Assembly: GCF_013386825.1 (NCBI RefSeq)
Contig: NZ_JACARC010000014.1
Span: forward strand, 92,009-156,008
Length of the DNA: 64,000 nt
Direction of reading: 5' to 3'
Source of the DNA: Pseudomonas sp. IPO3778
Lineage (GTDB): Bacteria; Pseudomonadota; Gammaproteobacteria; Pseudomonadales; Pseudomonadaceae
The notes beneath the pieces are model-generated. The model ran no database searches, was not told the DNA's origin, and was given only the letters and a program-made list of their open reading frames with translations. Positions 8,699-16,292 of the stretch are shown here, piece by piece. Each line of letters opens with the position of its first letter. The stretch's first letter is position 1. A program made the translations under genes and the position numbers.

Positions 8699-8910
8699 CC
8701 ACACTTTGACGGAATGGGGGACAAGCATCAGACCAAAACCCACGCCGGGTGGGCGTCTGAGGCTTATCGCGTGGCCAGCCCGTCAAACAAGCGCACCGTT
8801 GCCGCCGATACCCCTGACAGACCCCAGACGGATACGGCGCTCTCGGCCCGCCTACTTTTACCTGGCCTTTACCGAACCGCTGGCGAATGTGAGACAGGCA
8901 TGAGACGGAT
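8691..8910. repeat. Short-word repeat modules downstream of the CoiA-like gene
   Basis: The word CACTTTGAC occurs at 8691 and 8702 (the first overlaps the end of the upstream gene), and CCGTCAAA at 8780-8787 is the inverse of TTTGACGG. Further short direct pairs at 11 base spacing follow: CTTTTACC / CTTTACC near 8855 and 8867, and GAGACAGG / GAGACGG at 8891 and 8902. The layout resembles the modules at 7279-7694 but is weaker. No gene is supported from 8699 to 9094. Confidence 0.55.
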
Positions 8911-9094
8911 TCGGCGAGCGCGGCCCCCTGAGATCGCGCAGCGGCCAATGTGGGCGGGGCTCACGCATTAGATGCGGCGAAATCCCGTATCACATCTCTA
9001 GGCACTTTGCCGCCGGCAGACTCAAACCACGTAAAAGTGATTCCGGACGCTCACGGCGCCGGTGCTACGCTCTCTCGAAACACGGAGAGCCACC

Positions 9095-9319
9095 ATGACG
9101 GATACCAAACTGATAGCCAGCCTGTTCGACCGCCTCAATCAAAACCAACTCGCCCTGGGCGCCGCGGTGGAGGAGCTTTGCAACTGGGTCGAACAGCGCG
9201 GATCGGCAGACATTGCCAATAACGTGCGCGGCGCGCTGGAAACGCTCGACGAGAACCTGTTGTTCATTCGCCAGGGCATTGCTGAGCTCACCGTCGCCGG
9301 CAGCCTGGGGCAGTCCTAA
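9095..9319 (+). CDS. Small conserved hypothetical protein, 74 residues
   Basis: ATG 9095 follows GGAGAG by five bases. The product (beginning MTDTKLIASLFDRLNQNQ) is mostly helical and mildly acidic, with a central ELCNWVEQRGS and a C-terminal IRQGIAEL; no signal peptide, membrane segment or cysteine motif. It looks like a family of small proteins I associate with Pseudomonas accessory regions, without a known function. It stands alone between two repeat-bearing gaps. Confidence 0.7.
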   Translation: MTDTKLIASLFDRLNQNQLALGAAVEELCNWVEQRGSADIANNVRGALETLDENLLFIRQGIAELTVAGSLGQS

Positions 9320-9321
9320 CG

Positions 9322-9686
9322 CTGGATAGGATTCTGGACAGGCTCTGGACGGCTAGATAGGCCGCAGTTCATCCAGGTCGGCCTGCGAGCTAAAGCCAGC
9401 AAAGGCTGGCGGCAGATCTGGCATGCGGCCGGGTAGCTACCTCGTCCAGAAACAGGGGTGAGCCGCGACAGTCGCTTGCGGGACAAGTGGCGCACGATCG
9501 AACCCGGCAAACGCGGCCATAATCCTTGACCAGCCTTGACGAAATTTTAGACAGGTCTTGACGGATTTATCTGACGCCACCAGCGGCGGGAACGCTCAAA
9601 GCCAAGCAGGACAATGCTTTGCGGGAATTCGCGTGGCTAGGCCAGCACCAGCCTCGTCAAGAATTTAGGAGGAGGCCGTCAAGGTA
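9322..9686. repeat. Short-word repeat modules downstream of the 74-residue protein gene
   Basis: Two modules. The first has CTGGATA 9322, CTGGACA 9334, CTGGACG 9345 and a weaker CTAGATA 9353, with inverse ATCCAG at 9371 and CGTCCAGA at 9443-9450, the exact inverse of the third copy. The second has CCTTGACC 9524, CCTTGACG 9534, TTTAGACA 9546, TCTTGACG 9556 and ATCTGACG 9568; the GAC trinucleotides fall 10-13 bases apart, and CGTCAAG inverses lie at 9655 and 9678. The gap 9320-9837 contains no supported gene. Confidence 0.7.
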
Positions 9687-9780
9687 AATGCTCGATCCAG
9701 ATTCAAGTACTGAAAATGACATGGAGAAAAATATACATTTCAGGCAGTTACAAAAAAGTGAATTCAGTGAATGGCAAGCC

Positions 9781-9818
9781 TGTCAACCGGAGTGTAAACT
9801 GTCAATCAAAGTGTAAAG
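9781..9818. promoter_or_regulatory. Tandem 19-base direct repeat upstream of the three-gene cassette
   Basis: Two adjacent 19-base units, 9781-9799 and 9800-9818, agree at 15 positions and share TGTCAA and AGTGTAAA. They end 19 bases before the first start codon of the cassette (9838). A position and period of this kind suggest an operator, possibly for the HTH protein encoded in the same operon. The binding assignment is inference. Confidence 0.5.
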
Positions 9819-9837
9819 TAGCCAAACGGGAGCTCTG

Positions 9838-10647
9838 ATGGGACGCAAAATGAAGAACGCGCCGGTGTATTTCGCCGTCGGCCAAGTGCAGCACAATCCA
9901 CTGCTGAACCTGAGCACCTTTCTTCCCGCAATCCAGGAGCGCTTGCGGAAAGCTGGCTACCCCGGCTTTAAGCACTCATCCAGCATGCAGTTCACACTGT
10001 CTCCTGCTATGGCGTCGTCTGAGAATGACCAAATGCCTCAACCTGGCCTTCAAAAAGTAGACAGGTATTTATTTTCAGACATCTGGGGCAAAAATGGCTT
10101 TTTACTACAATCAAATTCGTTAATGTTTCGCACAACCGAATATGACACATTCCCCGAGTTTCTAACTAGACTAGAACTTGGCCTATCTATTTTAGATGAG
10201 GTTGTAGGCGGACTTAGCTACTTCGACAGATTGGGGCTTCGGTATTTAGACGCTGTAGCTCCTCGTCCTGGTGAGTCTGTGAATGCATACCTTGCCAATG
10301 AAGTAACTGGACTACCAGCCAAGATATCTGATGCGACCTTCGCATATGCTTTCGCTGAAACTTCCATGCTCAGCGAAGGAATTGGCCAAGTTATATCTCG
10401 CACTATCATCCAAGCGGGAGTATTGGGGTTCCCACCAGATCTTGGTCCAGATGACCTCGTGATAAACCCGCGATTCAAAGAAATTTCAGGCGAGCATGCG
10501 ATGATTGACACTGATGGTTTCTCCGAAGGCCGCCATCAGTTTAATCTAGGATTAATCCGCGAAAAACTAGATTCGATACACGGACTTATTGATAAGTGTT
10601 TTCATGCGACCGTGTCAGATCATGGTCGTGAACAGTGGAATGCTTAA
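9838..10647 (+). CDS. TIGR04255-family-like protein, first gene of a three-gene cassette
   Basis: A 269-residue protein. ATG 9838 has GGGAGC a few bases upstream. The early VYFAVGQVQHNPLLNLSTF and the later YFDRLGLRYLDA fit the sporadically distributed TIGR04255 family, which is often found in accessory regions and has no settled function. No signal peptide or membrane segment. The gene is AT-richer than the chromosome around it, a sign of horizontal acquisition. Only 13 bases separate it from the next gene, which suggests co-transcription. Family assignment is by recognition and not checked. Confidence 0.65.
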   Translation: MGRKMKNAPVYFAVGQVQHNPLLNLSTFLPAIQERLRKAGYPGFKHSSSMQFTLSPAMASSENDQMPQPGLQKVDRYLFSDIWGKNGFLLQSNSLMFRTTEYDTFPEFLTRLELGLSILDEVVGGLSYFDRLGLRYLDAVAPRPGESVNAYLANEVTGLPAKISDATFAYAFAETSMLSEGIGQVISRTIIQAGVLGFPPDLGPDDLVINPRFKEISGEHAMIDTDGFSEGRHQFNLGLIREKLDSIHGLIDKCFHATVSDHGREQWNA

Positions 10648-10660
10648 AGGGAATTAGCAT

Positions 10661-11359
10661 ATGAGTATCCAAGCTTTAAGAACAAGCCCTGAGCTTTGTG
10701 AAGCTTTCAGAGTAGGTAATTTTATTGACAGGCATCGTGAGTTCAAAGCCTCGACTCCGACAAAAATTTATTCCGCGACAAAATTTGTTAGTGGGATGGG
10801 AGCGGCCATCGCATTATTAGTTGGTACTGGTGGGGCTCTGACACCGAGCTACGTTATGGAGCGCGACGTACGAGGATACAAGCTGCACGACTTTGGATAT
10901 CAGCAAAAGCAGTTTGCTGAGGCTACTGTGCGCACTCAAGTCCATAGCTCGAACGATGACCTTGCATTTGTGAGATCTATTTTCAAACCGTCCGTCACTG
11001 AGCTGGCTAGTATTTTCGGCGTGTCTAGGCAGACAATATATAATTGGCAAGCCAATCAGCCCATTGCAGAACAAAATGAAAAGCTGGTAGTCCAGCTGGC
11101 CTTGGCTGCGGTAGCCGTCCATGCAGCAGAGCTCGACGTCACGCCGAGTGTTTTGAGGCGTAAGCTTCCAGGAGGAAAGACATTAATGGAGAGCGTTCGT
11201 GACGGTATCCCTGGCAGCGACGCCGCCTTCTCTTTAATTGAGATGATTCAAGATGAGGCTAGACAGCGGCAGACGGTAACTAACAGACTAGCAGGTCGCG
11301 GCATGCCGGCTGTTGACGTCACAGAAATAGGGAAATCTTACTACAATGAAAAGTCCTAG
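10661..11359 (+). CDS. Helix-turn-helix protein, second gene of the cassette
   Basis: A 232-residue protein. A hydrophobic stretch near residues 46-62 (GMGAAIALLVGTGGAL) might be a membrane segment or buried helix. A helix-turn-helix is visible near residues 110-132 (VTELASIFGVSRQTIYNWQ), of the XRE/resolvase-like kind. The C-terminal half is helical and charged. AAAGGGAA lies upstream of ATG 10661. It could autoregulate the cassette through the tandem repeat at 9781-9818. A DNA-binding protein preceded by a possible membrane segment is unusual. AT-rich, like its neighbours. Confidence 0.6.
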   Translation: MSIQALRTSPELCEAFRVGNFIDRHREFKASTPTKIYSATKFVSGMGAAIALLVGTGGALTPSYVMERDVRGYKLHDFGYQQKQFAEATVRTQVHSSNDDLAFVRSIFKPSVTELASIFGVSRQTIYNWQANQPIAEQNEKLVVQLALAAVAVHAAELDVTPSVLRRKLPGGKTLMESVRDGIPGSDAAFSLIEMIQDEARQRQTVTNRLAGRGMPAVDVTEIGKSYYNEKS

Positions 11360-11371
11360 CGTGTAGCTCAG

Positions 11372-12238
11372 ATGATTAAATGGGGACGCGGTATTGCGTG
11401 GAGGCAAGGTCATTTTCTGAGTGCAGAATGCATAGCCGCACTTGGAATTAACGGCGGAGTCGACCCTGAAAAATTAGCAGTAGTAGTCGTCTCCCATGAT
11501 TGCGACTTGGCTCAACCATCTGACTCTGAAGAGTTTGTGGAAGTGGTCATGGGGACCTTTTTGGACACGTTACCCGATGGTAATTTTACGAACTGTAAAA
11601 ATCTTCGGCGGCTCCACATTGAATGTTCTGGGGGCAAGAACGTACGTGTGCTTGATCTAGACACTTCAAGAAGACTGCTTTTACACAAAGACTTGATCGA
11701 CGCTGCAGGCACTGCTTTGGTTCAGCACCAGCCGTGCGAACTGCATAGGATGACGCCTAGAGAGCGCAATATACTTCAGCAGTGGTTAGCCGCACGTTAT
11801 AAGAGAGCTGCGTTTCCAGACGAGTTCGATCGTCGCCTCAAATATGAAACCGGCGTTGCTGAAAGGCTTGCGAAAGCGTTCAAAGATAGTGGCACGCATG
11901 TCATAGCTGTTTTTTTCGATGTGGATCAGGGAGAGGAAAATGCCAGAGACGGCGAGGATGATACTTACGAGCTGACGATCACACTTCTGTACGCCACCAA
12001 CGATGATCCTCAAGCGTCAAAAAGTATAGCTATGAAGGCTGCCGAGAAAGTCGCGGAAATCTTCAAAGCCCGCTGCTTTCTGGCGAAAAATTCAGTTCAA
12101 TCCTGGCGGTGGATAGAACTCCAAGATGTCGAGGTTATCGCCGATACCGCCCTCAGCTTTGCTCAGTCCCAACTGCTTACGAGATGGCATGCCGACCATA
12201 TAAGCCTCCGTACAGATCCTCCACAACCAATGATGTAG
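11372..12238 (+). CDS. Unknown protein with SHDCD motif, third gene of the cassette
   Basis: A 288-residue protein 12 bases downstream of the HTH gene. The most distinctive feature is VVVVSHDCDL at residues 37-46, where a hydrophobic strand runs into Ser-His-Asp-Cys-Asp, which looks like a catalytic or metal-binding site. The rest is a mixed alpha/beta protein with an acidic insert (DQGEENARDGEDD). I do not recognise a characterised homologue. Grouping with a TIGR04255-like protein and an HTH protein in an island suggests a functional unit, conceivably defence or stress. Function is not assigned. Confidence 0.6.
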   Translation: MIKWGRGIAWRQGHFLSAECIAALGINGGVDPEKLAVVVVSHDCDLAQPSDSEEFVEVVMGTFLDTLPDGNFTNCKNLRRLHIECSGGKNVRVLDLDTSRRLLLHKDLIDAAGTALVQHQPCELHRMTPRERNILQQWLAARYKRAAFPDEFDRRLKYETGVAERLAKAFKDSGTHVIAVFFDVDQGEENARDGEDDTYELTITLLYATNDDPQASKSIAMKAAEKVAEIFKARCFLAKNSVQSWRWIELQDVEVIADTALSFAQSQLLTRWHADHISLRTDPPQPMM

Positions 12239-12266
12239 TGCATGCTACTGAATGGCTCGGATTGGC

Positions 12267-12289
12267 CACCACCCCGTTCTGGGGTGGTG
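12267..12289 (+). terminator. Hairpin after the three-gene cassette
   Basis: A perfect 9 bp stem, CACCACCCC and GGGGTGGTG, around a five-base loop, 29 bases past the stop of the third cassette gene. There is no T-run, so it may terminate inefficiently or only protect the 3' end. Confidence 0.45.
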
Positions 12290-12629
12290 ACGCGAAGCAC
12301 TGTCAGGTACGCATAGCACGAGGAAGATATTCGACACCTCGTCCTCAGAGGAAGTCTTTGCAAAGGCTCGTCGAAGCGATCAGGTCATTTTATCGAGACA
12401 GTCTGTATTGCTCATCGAGGCGCTACGGACGCACCAACATATCTGCAGATTTCGAAGTTCAGCCAGGATAGCTGTACCGTTTGTCGGAAGCAGGGCGTCG
12501 CCTCTTTAGGTTATTTCTCGGAGATCGGATGCAGGTCCGAGGTACCCCAGCAGGCAGTACCATGTATCCCATGGTGTATCCCTTAAAAAAACAAAATAAA
12601 AATATCCTTAAAAAACAACATGATAATGT
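12290..12629. other. Gene-free, AT-rich end of the accessory region
   Basis: No supported gene. The sequence becomes AT-rich after 12560 (runs of A with CCTTAAAAAA twice). ATGTATCCCATGGTGTATCCC at 12561-12581 repeats GTATCCC, a look I associate with ends of integrated elements. Confidence 0.4.
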
Positions 12630-12657
12630 GTAGGTTCAAGTGCCTGTGTAGCCACCA
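12630..12657 (+). other. tRNA 3'-end fragment, candidate attachment site
   Basis: The segment holds a T-loop-like GGTTCAAGT followed, at the spacing of a real tRNA, by TGTAGCC, a discriminator A and CCA. T-stem pairing is poor and no upstream tRNA body exists, so this is a fragment, not a gene. It is followed after six bases by a strong terminator, as if it had once been the end of a tRNA gene. A tRNA 3' fragment at the edge of an AT-rich accessory segment is what integration into a tRNA gene leaves behind. No matching copy was found elsewhere in the window. Confidence 0.4.
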
Positions 12658-12663
12658 AGTACT

Positions 12664-12697
12664 AAAAACGGCTTACCGAAAGGTAGGCCGTTTTTTT
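12664..12697 (+). terminator. Rho-independent terminator
   Basis: The hairpin AAAAACGGC-TACC / GGTA-GCCGTTTTT with a GAAA loop, ended by seven Ts. It lies just after the tRNA-like fragment and can work in both directions because of the A-run before the stem. Confidence 0.85.
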
Positions 12698-12717
12698 ATG
12701 CCCGCTGAAAAGTACAC

Positions 12718-12758
12718 GGCGTCCAGCCGTGGGAACGATCCCGTGACGACGCCTTTTT
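12718..12758 (+). terminator. Possible second terminator
   Basis: GGCGTC at 12718-12723 pairs with GACGCC at 12748-12753, followed by five Ts; an inner GGGA / TCCC pair may extend it. Weaker than the terminator just upstream. Confidence 0.4.
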
Positions 12759-12891
12759 CGAACGGGAAGCCATCCAAGCTCAACCGTTTAAATCAATTCA
12801 AATGAATGCACTTGCGTTTGATATATACGCTATGGTGCTGAAAACCGCCCCTGCCCCGCCCCCTTGCATAAACACCCGATTCGGAGCCCGA

Positions 12892-13710
12892 ATGGACCTT
12901 GCGCAGCGCAACAACGTAAATGTATCGGGCCAAGGGCCGGCGACACTGGTGTTCTCCCATGGCTTTGGCTGCGACCAGAGCATGTGGCGTTATCTGGCTC
13001 CATCGTTCTCTGACCGGTTCAGGGTCGTCCTCTACGACTTGGTAGGCGCCGGCCGATCAGACCTGCGCGCCTATGACAAAACCCAATACGAACGCCTCGG
13101 CCGGTATGCGCAAGACCTTGGCGAAATCATCCATCAGTTCGCCGAAGGCCCGGTCATCCTGGTGGGCCATTCCGTCAGCGCCATGATCGGCGCGCTGGCC
13201 GACAGGCAAGCACCGGGGCAAATTGCCGGCCACGTGATGATCGGGCCGTCACCCTGTTACATCGACTCCGGCGACTACGTGGGCGGTTTCACGCTCAAGG
13301 ACATCCAGTCGCTGCTGGACACCCTGGACAGCAACTACCTGGGCTGGTCGAGCACGATGGCGCCCGCGATCATGGGGGCACCTGACCAGCCTGCACTGGG
13401 TGAAGAACTCACCAACAGTTTTTGCCGGACCGAGCCCGATATAGCCAAGCAGTTTGCCCGGGTGACATTCATGGCGGATAACCGCGCCGATGTGAACGGC
13501 CTGCAAACCCCCACCCTGATCCTGCAGTCCACAGACGACTTGATCGCTCCCGTGGCCGTGGGCGAGTACTTGCACGCCATTATGCCCAACAGCGAATTTT
13601 GCCTGGTCGACAACGTCGGCCACTGCCCTCACATGAGCGCCCCTGAGGCGTGCCGCGTCGCAATGGACGGGTTCCTCCGTCCGTGGGAAGGGCCGACTGG
13701 TGGCGTCTGA
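12892..13710 (+). CDS. RsbQ-like alpha/beta hydrolase
   Basis: A 272-residue cytosolic alpha/beta hydrolase. ATG 12892 is chosen over upstream ATGs because the family begins close to the NNVNVSGQG stretch and GGAG lies five bases before. It has the oxyanion-region HGFGCDQSMW, nucleophile motif GHSVSA, a late Asp (STDDLIAP) and His (VGHCPHMS), so the catalytic triad is intact. The closest type I recognise is RsbQ, the hydrolase partner of the RsbP stress phosphatase, related to plant D14/KAI2 receptors. It overlaps the next gene, a PAS histidine kinase, by 11 bp. It may produce or sense a small molecule for that PAS domain. Confidence 0.8.
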   Translation: MDLAQRNNVNVSGQGPATLVFSHGFGCDQSMWRYLAPSFSDRFRVVLYDLVGAGRSDLRAYDKTQYERLGRYAQDLGEIIHQFAEGPVILVGHSVSAMIGALADRQAPGQIAGHVMIGPSPCYIDSGDYVGGFTLKDIQSLLDTLDSNYLGWSSTMAPAIMGAPDQPALGEELTNSFCRTEPDIAKQFARVTFMADNRADVNGLQTPTLILQSTDDLIAPVAVGEYLHAIMPNSEFCLVDNVGHCPHMSAPEACRVAMDGFLRPWEGPTGGV

Positions 13711-14896
13711 CGCGCCGCTGGCACCCGAGGCTGGCGCCCTGTTCGATGGCGCCCCCTGCGGGCTGGTGGTCACACTGGCGGACGGCACCATCCAACAAGC
13801 CAACACCACCTTCAGCGACTGGATCGGCTTTCGCCCGGAGGAACTGGTGGGCAAGCGATTTCAATCGCTGCTGACCATGGGTGGCCGCATTTTCCACCAG
13901 ACGCACTGGGCGCCCCTCATGCAAATGCAGGGTTCAGTGGCGGAGGTAAAACTGGACCTGGTGCGCCGTGATGGCAGCACCGTCACGATGTTGCTCAACG
14001 GCATTCGCAGGGAGCACCCGAGCGGCGTTTTTCACGAACTCGCCTTGTTTGGCACCACCGATCGCGACAAGTACGAACAGGAGTTGCTGAAGGCCAGGCA
14101 GCTGGCAGAAGAGTCATTGGCAAAAAAAATTGAAGCCGAAACCGCCTTGCACGAAGCACAAGACAAACTTCAGGTGGCCTATGAAAAGGCCCATCACCGA
14201 GCCCTGTTTGCCGAGCAAATGGTCGCCATCGTCAGCCACGATTTAAAAAACCCCATGACCGCCATCAAGATGGCTTCGGACTTTCTCAGCCGCGGTGAGC
14301 GCTCGCCCAACGATATCAAGATGATCGGGCATATCAGCCAATCGGCGCACCGGGCAGAACGGATGATTGGCGACTTGCTGGACTTCGCGCTCGCCCGGGC
14401 CGGCCGCGGCATTGCCGTCACGCCCAAACCCACAGACCTGCAACGCCTCGTGAAACGCAGCATGGAAGAACTGAGCGTTACCTTCCCGTCTGCGTTGCTG
14501 AACGTGAACGTCCAGGGTGAAGGTTCGGTGATTCTGGATGCGGACCGGATTCAGCAGGTCATCGGGAACCTCATCGCCAACGCAGTCGCCTATGGCGATA
14601 CGGCCCGGCCGATTACCGTTAACGCTCATCTCGACGACCACGCCGCCGTGTTGAGCGTCCAGAACTTTGGCAACCCCATCGCCGCGTCCACGCTGGCCAC
14701 CCTATTCGAACCGATGACCCGAGGCGTCAGCGGCGACAGCGACGCGCGCAGCGTGGGGCTAGGATTGTTCATCGTCAAACAGATCGCAGAGGCCCATGAG
14801 GGGTCGGTGTCGATTGCGTCGACCGCAGAGGCCGGCACGTCCTTCACGGTGACGTTCCCAAGGAACCCTGCCCCTTCACAGGAACGTGATACATGA
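13700..14896 (+). CDS. PAS-domain sensor histidine kinase, RsbQ partner type
   Basis: A 398-residue soluble kinase. GTG 13700 overlaps the hydrolase gene and has GGAAGGG eight bases upstream. A PAS domain covers about residues 12-125, a coiled coil about 125-175, then HisKA with H-box IVSHDLKNPMTAIK and HATPase with N-box NLIANAVAYG and G-box SVGLGLFIVKQIAEA. No transmembrane segment is seen, so the signal is cytoplasmic. No response regulator gene is adjacent. Coupling to an RsbQ-like hydrolase suggests that the PAS domain reads the product or state of that enzyme. Followed by a 4 bp overlap with an acetyltransferase gene. Confidence 0.85.
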   Translation: MASDAPLAPEAGALFDGAPCGLVVTLADGTIQQANTTFSDWIGFRPEELVGKRFQSLLTMGGRIFHQTHWAPLMQMQGSVAEVKLDLVRRDGSTVTMLLNGIRREHPSGVFHELALFGTTDRDKYEQELLKARQLAEESLAKKIEAETALHEAQDKLQVAYEKAHHRALFAEQMVAIVSHDLKNPMTAIKMASDFLSRGERSPNDIKMIGHISQSAHRAERMIGDLLDFALARAGRGIAVTPKPTDLQRLVKRSMEELSVTFPSALLNVNVQGEGSVILDADRIQQVIGNLIANAVAYGDTARPITVNAHLDDHAAVLSVQNFGNPIAASTLATLFEPMTRGVSGDSDARSVGLGLFIVKQIAEAHEGSVSIASTAEAGTSFTVTFPRNPAPSQERDT

Positions 14897-15447
14897 CGTT
14901 CCCCACCGCCGGCATTCGCACCGCCCGGCTTTTACTGCTCCCCGCGCAGCCTTCCCACGCTTGTGCCCTGCAAGCGTACCTGCGGGAAAACCGCGATTAC
15001 CTCCAGGCTTGGGAACCCTCGCGTGACGAGGCGTTTTTTGAACTGGACACCATCACCGAACGCCTCGAAACCATGGCCGACAAAACCGCCAGTGGCGAAG
15101 CGTTGCACCTGCTGTTGTTCAGCCAGGACAAGATCGTTGGCGCCTGCAACTTCAGCAACGTCGTGCGCGGTGCATTCCAGGCCTGTCACCTGGGTTACGC
15201 GCTGGCTGAGTCCGCCCAAGGCCAGGGCCTGATGCATGAAGCGCTGAAGGCGGCGATTGCTCATGTGTTCGATGAAATGCAACTACACCGCATCATGGCC
15301 AACTACCGCCCCGAGAATGAGCGCAGCGCGCGCCTGTTGGCACGGCTGGGTTTTGAGCGGGAGGGTGAAGCGCGGGCGTATCTCAAGATCAACGGGGTGT
15401 GGGCCGACCATGTATTGACCGCCCTGATCAACCCCAAAGACAGTTAA
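14893..15447 (+). CDS. RimJ-type GNAT N-acetyltransferase
   Basis: A 184-residue acetyltransferase, close to family length. It has the RimJ/RimL pattern: an early RTARLLLLP strand, LGYALAESAQGQGLMHEAL as the acetyl-CoA-binding Q/R-x-x-G-x-G/A region, HRIMANYRPENERSARLLARLGFEREGEAR, and a C-terminal WADHVL. ATG 14893 overlaps the kinase stop codon, so it is probably translated with it. RimJ itself modifies the N-terminal alanine of ribosomal protein S5; whether this paralogue does, or acts on a small molecule, is open. Confidence 0.8.
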   Translation: MTFPTAGIRTARLLLLPAQPSHACALQAYLRENRDYLQAWEPSRDEAFFELDTITERLETMADKTASGEALHLLLFSQDKIVGACNFSNVVRGAFQACHLGYALAESAQGQGLMHEALKAAIAHVFDEMQLHRIMANYRPENERSARLLARLGFEREGEARAYLKINGVWADHVLTALINPKDS

Positions 15448-15452
15448 ACCAC

Positions 15453-16064
15453 TCAGTGGCCCTGGGCGACGTCGCTTACGGCACCCGGACAGGGATTCAC
15501 CAACTCCGAATACTCAAACTCCGTGAAGTACGGAATCTTCGTCCCCGGAATCATGCCGCCTGCGTACTTCTTCTTCCCGCTCGGCCTGACGGCTTTCGCG
15601 CCAGCACCGATCAACAGTGGCTGACCATTGGCCAACAAATAATCCACCATCTCCCGGTGCATCGCGCCATTCCAGTGTTTGTCTGCATCCAGCGGCAGCA
15701 GCACAAAGTTGGAGTCCGCCGTAAACATGTTCAGCGCTTCCGCCGCTTCCCGCGAGGTGGCGGTATGGCCGCACAGTACTTCAGCGGTTTTCAGGGAATA
15801 CGCAGGCACATGCCGGCCACTCTGATACTTGCTCAGGATCAGCCCTTTGCGCGTCAGCACCGCCAAGCCTTGCTCGGCATGGCAGATCGCCTCGTCGCCG
15901 TACTTCAGTTTGCAGAAGTTGGTGTAGGAGATGTCGATGATGTCACTGCCGGAAACCCCCAGGTCTTGCTCTATCTGGGCGCGGGCTTGAGGGGTTTGGT
16001 ACGGGATGCTGCAGCCGCCCAGCAGGAGGGCGGTCACTAGGGTAATCAGCGGTAAAGCACGCAT
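15453..16064 (-). CDS. Putative lipoprotein, 203 residues
   Basis: ATG 16064 starts a lipoprotein signal, MRALPLITLVTALLLGGC, lipidated at Cys 18; upstream starts would bury it. GGAATTT precedes the ATG. The mature protein has several cysteines (FCKLKYG, AICHAE, VLCGH, NPCPG), which could form disulfides, and a central SNFVLLPLDADKHW. No characterised family was recognised. It is convergent with the acetyltransferase gene, with only five bases between the stops. Confidence 0.7.
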   Translation of the reverse strand: MRALPLITLVTALLLGGCSIPYQTPQARAQIEQDLGVSGSDIIDISYTNFCKLKYGDEAICHAEQGLAVLTRKGLILSKYQSGRHVPAYSLKTAEVLCGHTATSREAAEALNMFTADSNFVLLPLDADKHWNGAMHREMVDYLLANGQPLLIGAGAKAVRPSGKKKYAGGMIPGTKIPYFTEFEYSELVNPCPGAVSDVAQGH

Positions 16065-16292
16065 GGAAATTCCAGTCCTTGGAGTGGGAACGTGGCTGGC
16101 GATTAACGCGCAACCGGTGAAACCAGAGGGGGTGTTGGGTTTCGCAAGAAACCTGCGGGACAAGCAACCGTTCACGGGATGGCTGCACACGATACAGCCC
16201 GTGGTGGGGGCCTTTATACAACCTCCTGGCAAAGCCGGGTAGTTGCGGGTCGCTCTCGTCGTTGTAGACCGTGCCACCCTGGCGCTGTTGCG

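Noticed and set aside
12109..12471. Coding frame after the three-gene cassette
   Set aside because: It overlaps the end of the third cassette gene in another frame, passes through a hairpin and has no ribosome binding site or recognisable domain.
12630..12657. Functional tRNA gene
   Set aside because: Only the 3' part is present; the T-stem does not pair and no anticodon arm exists upstream.
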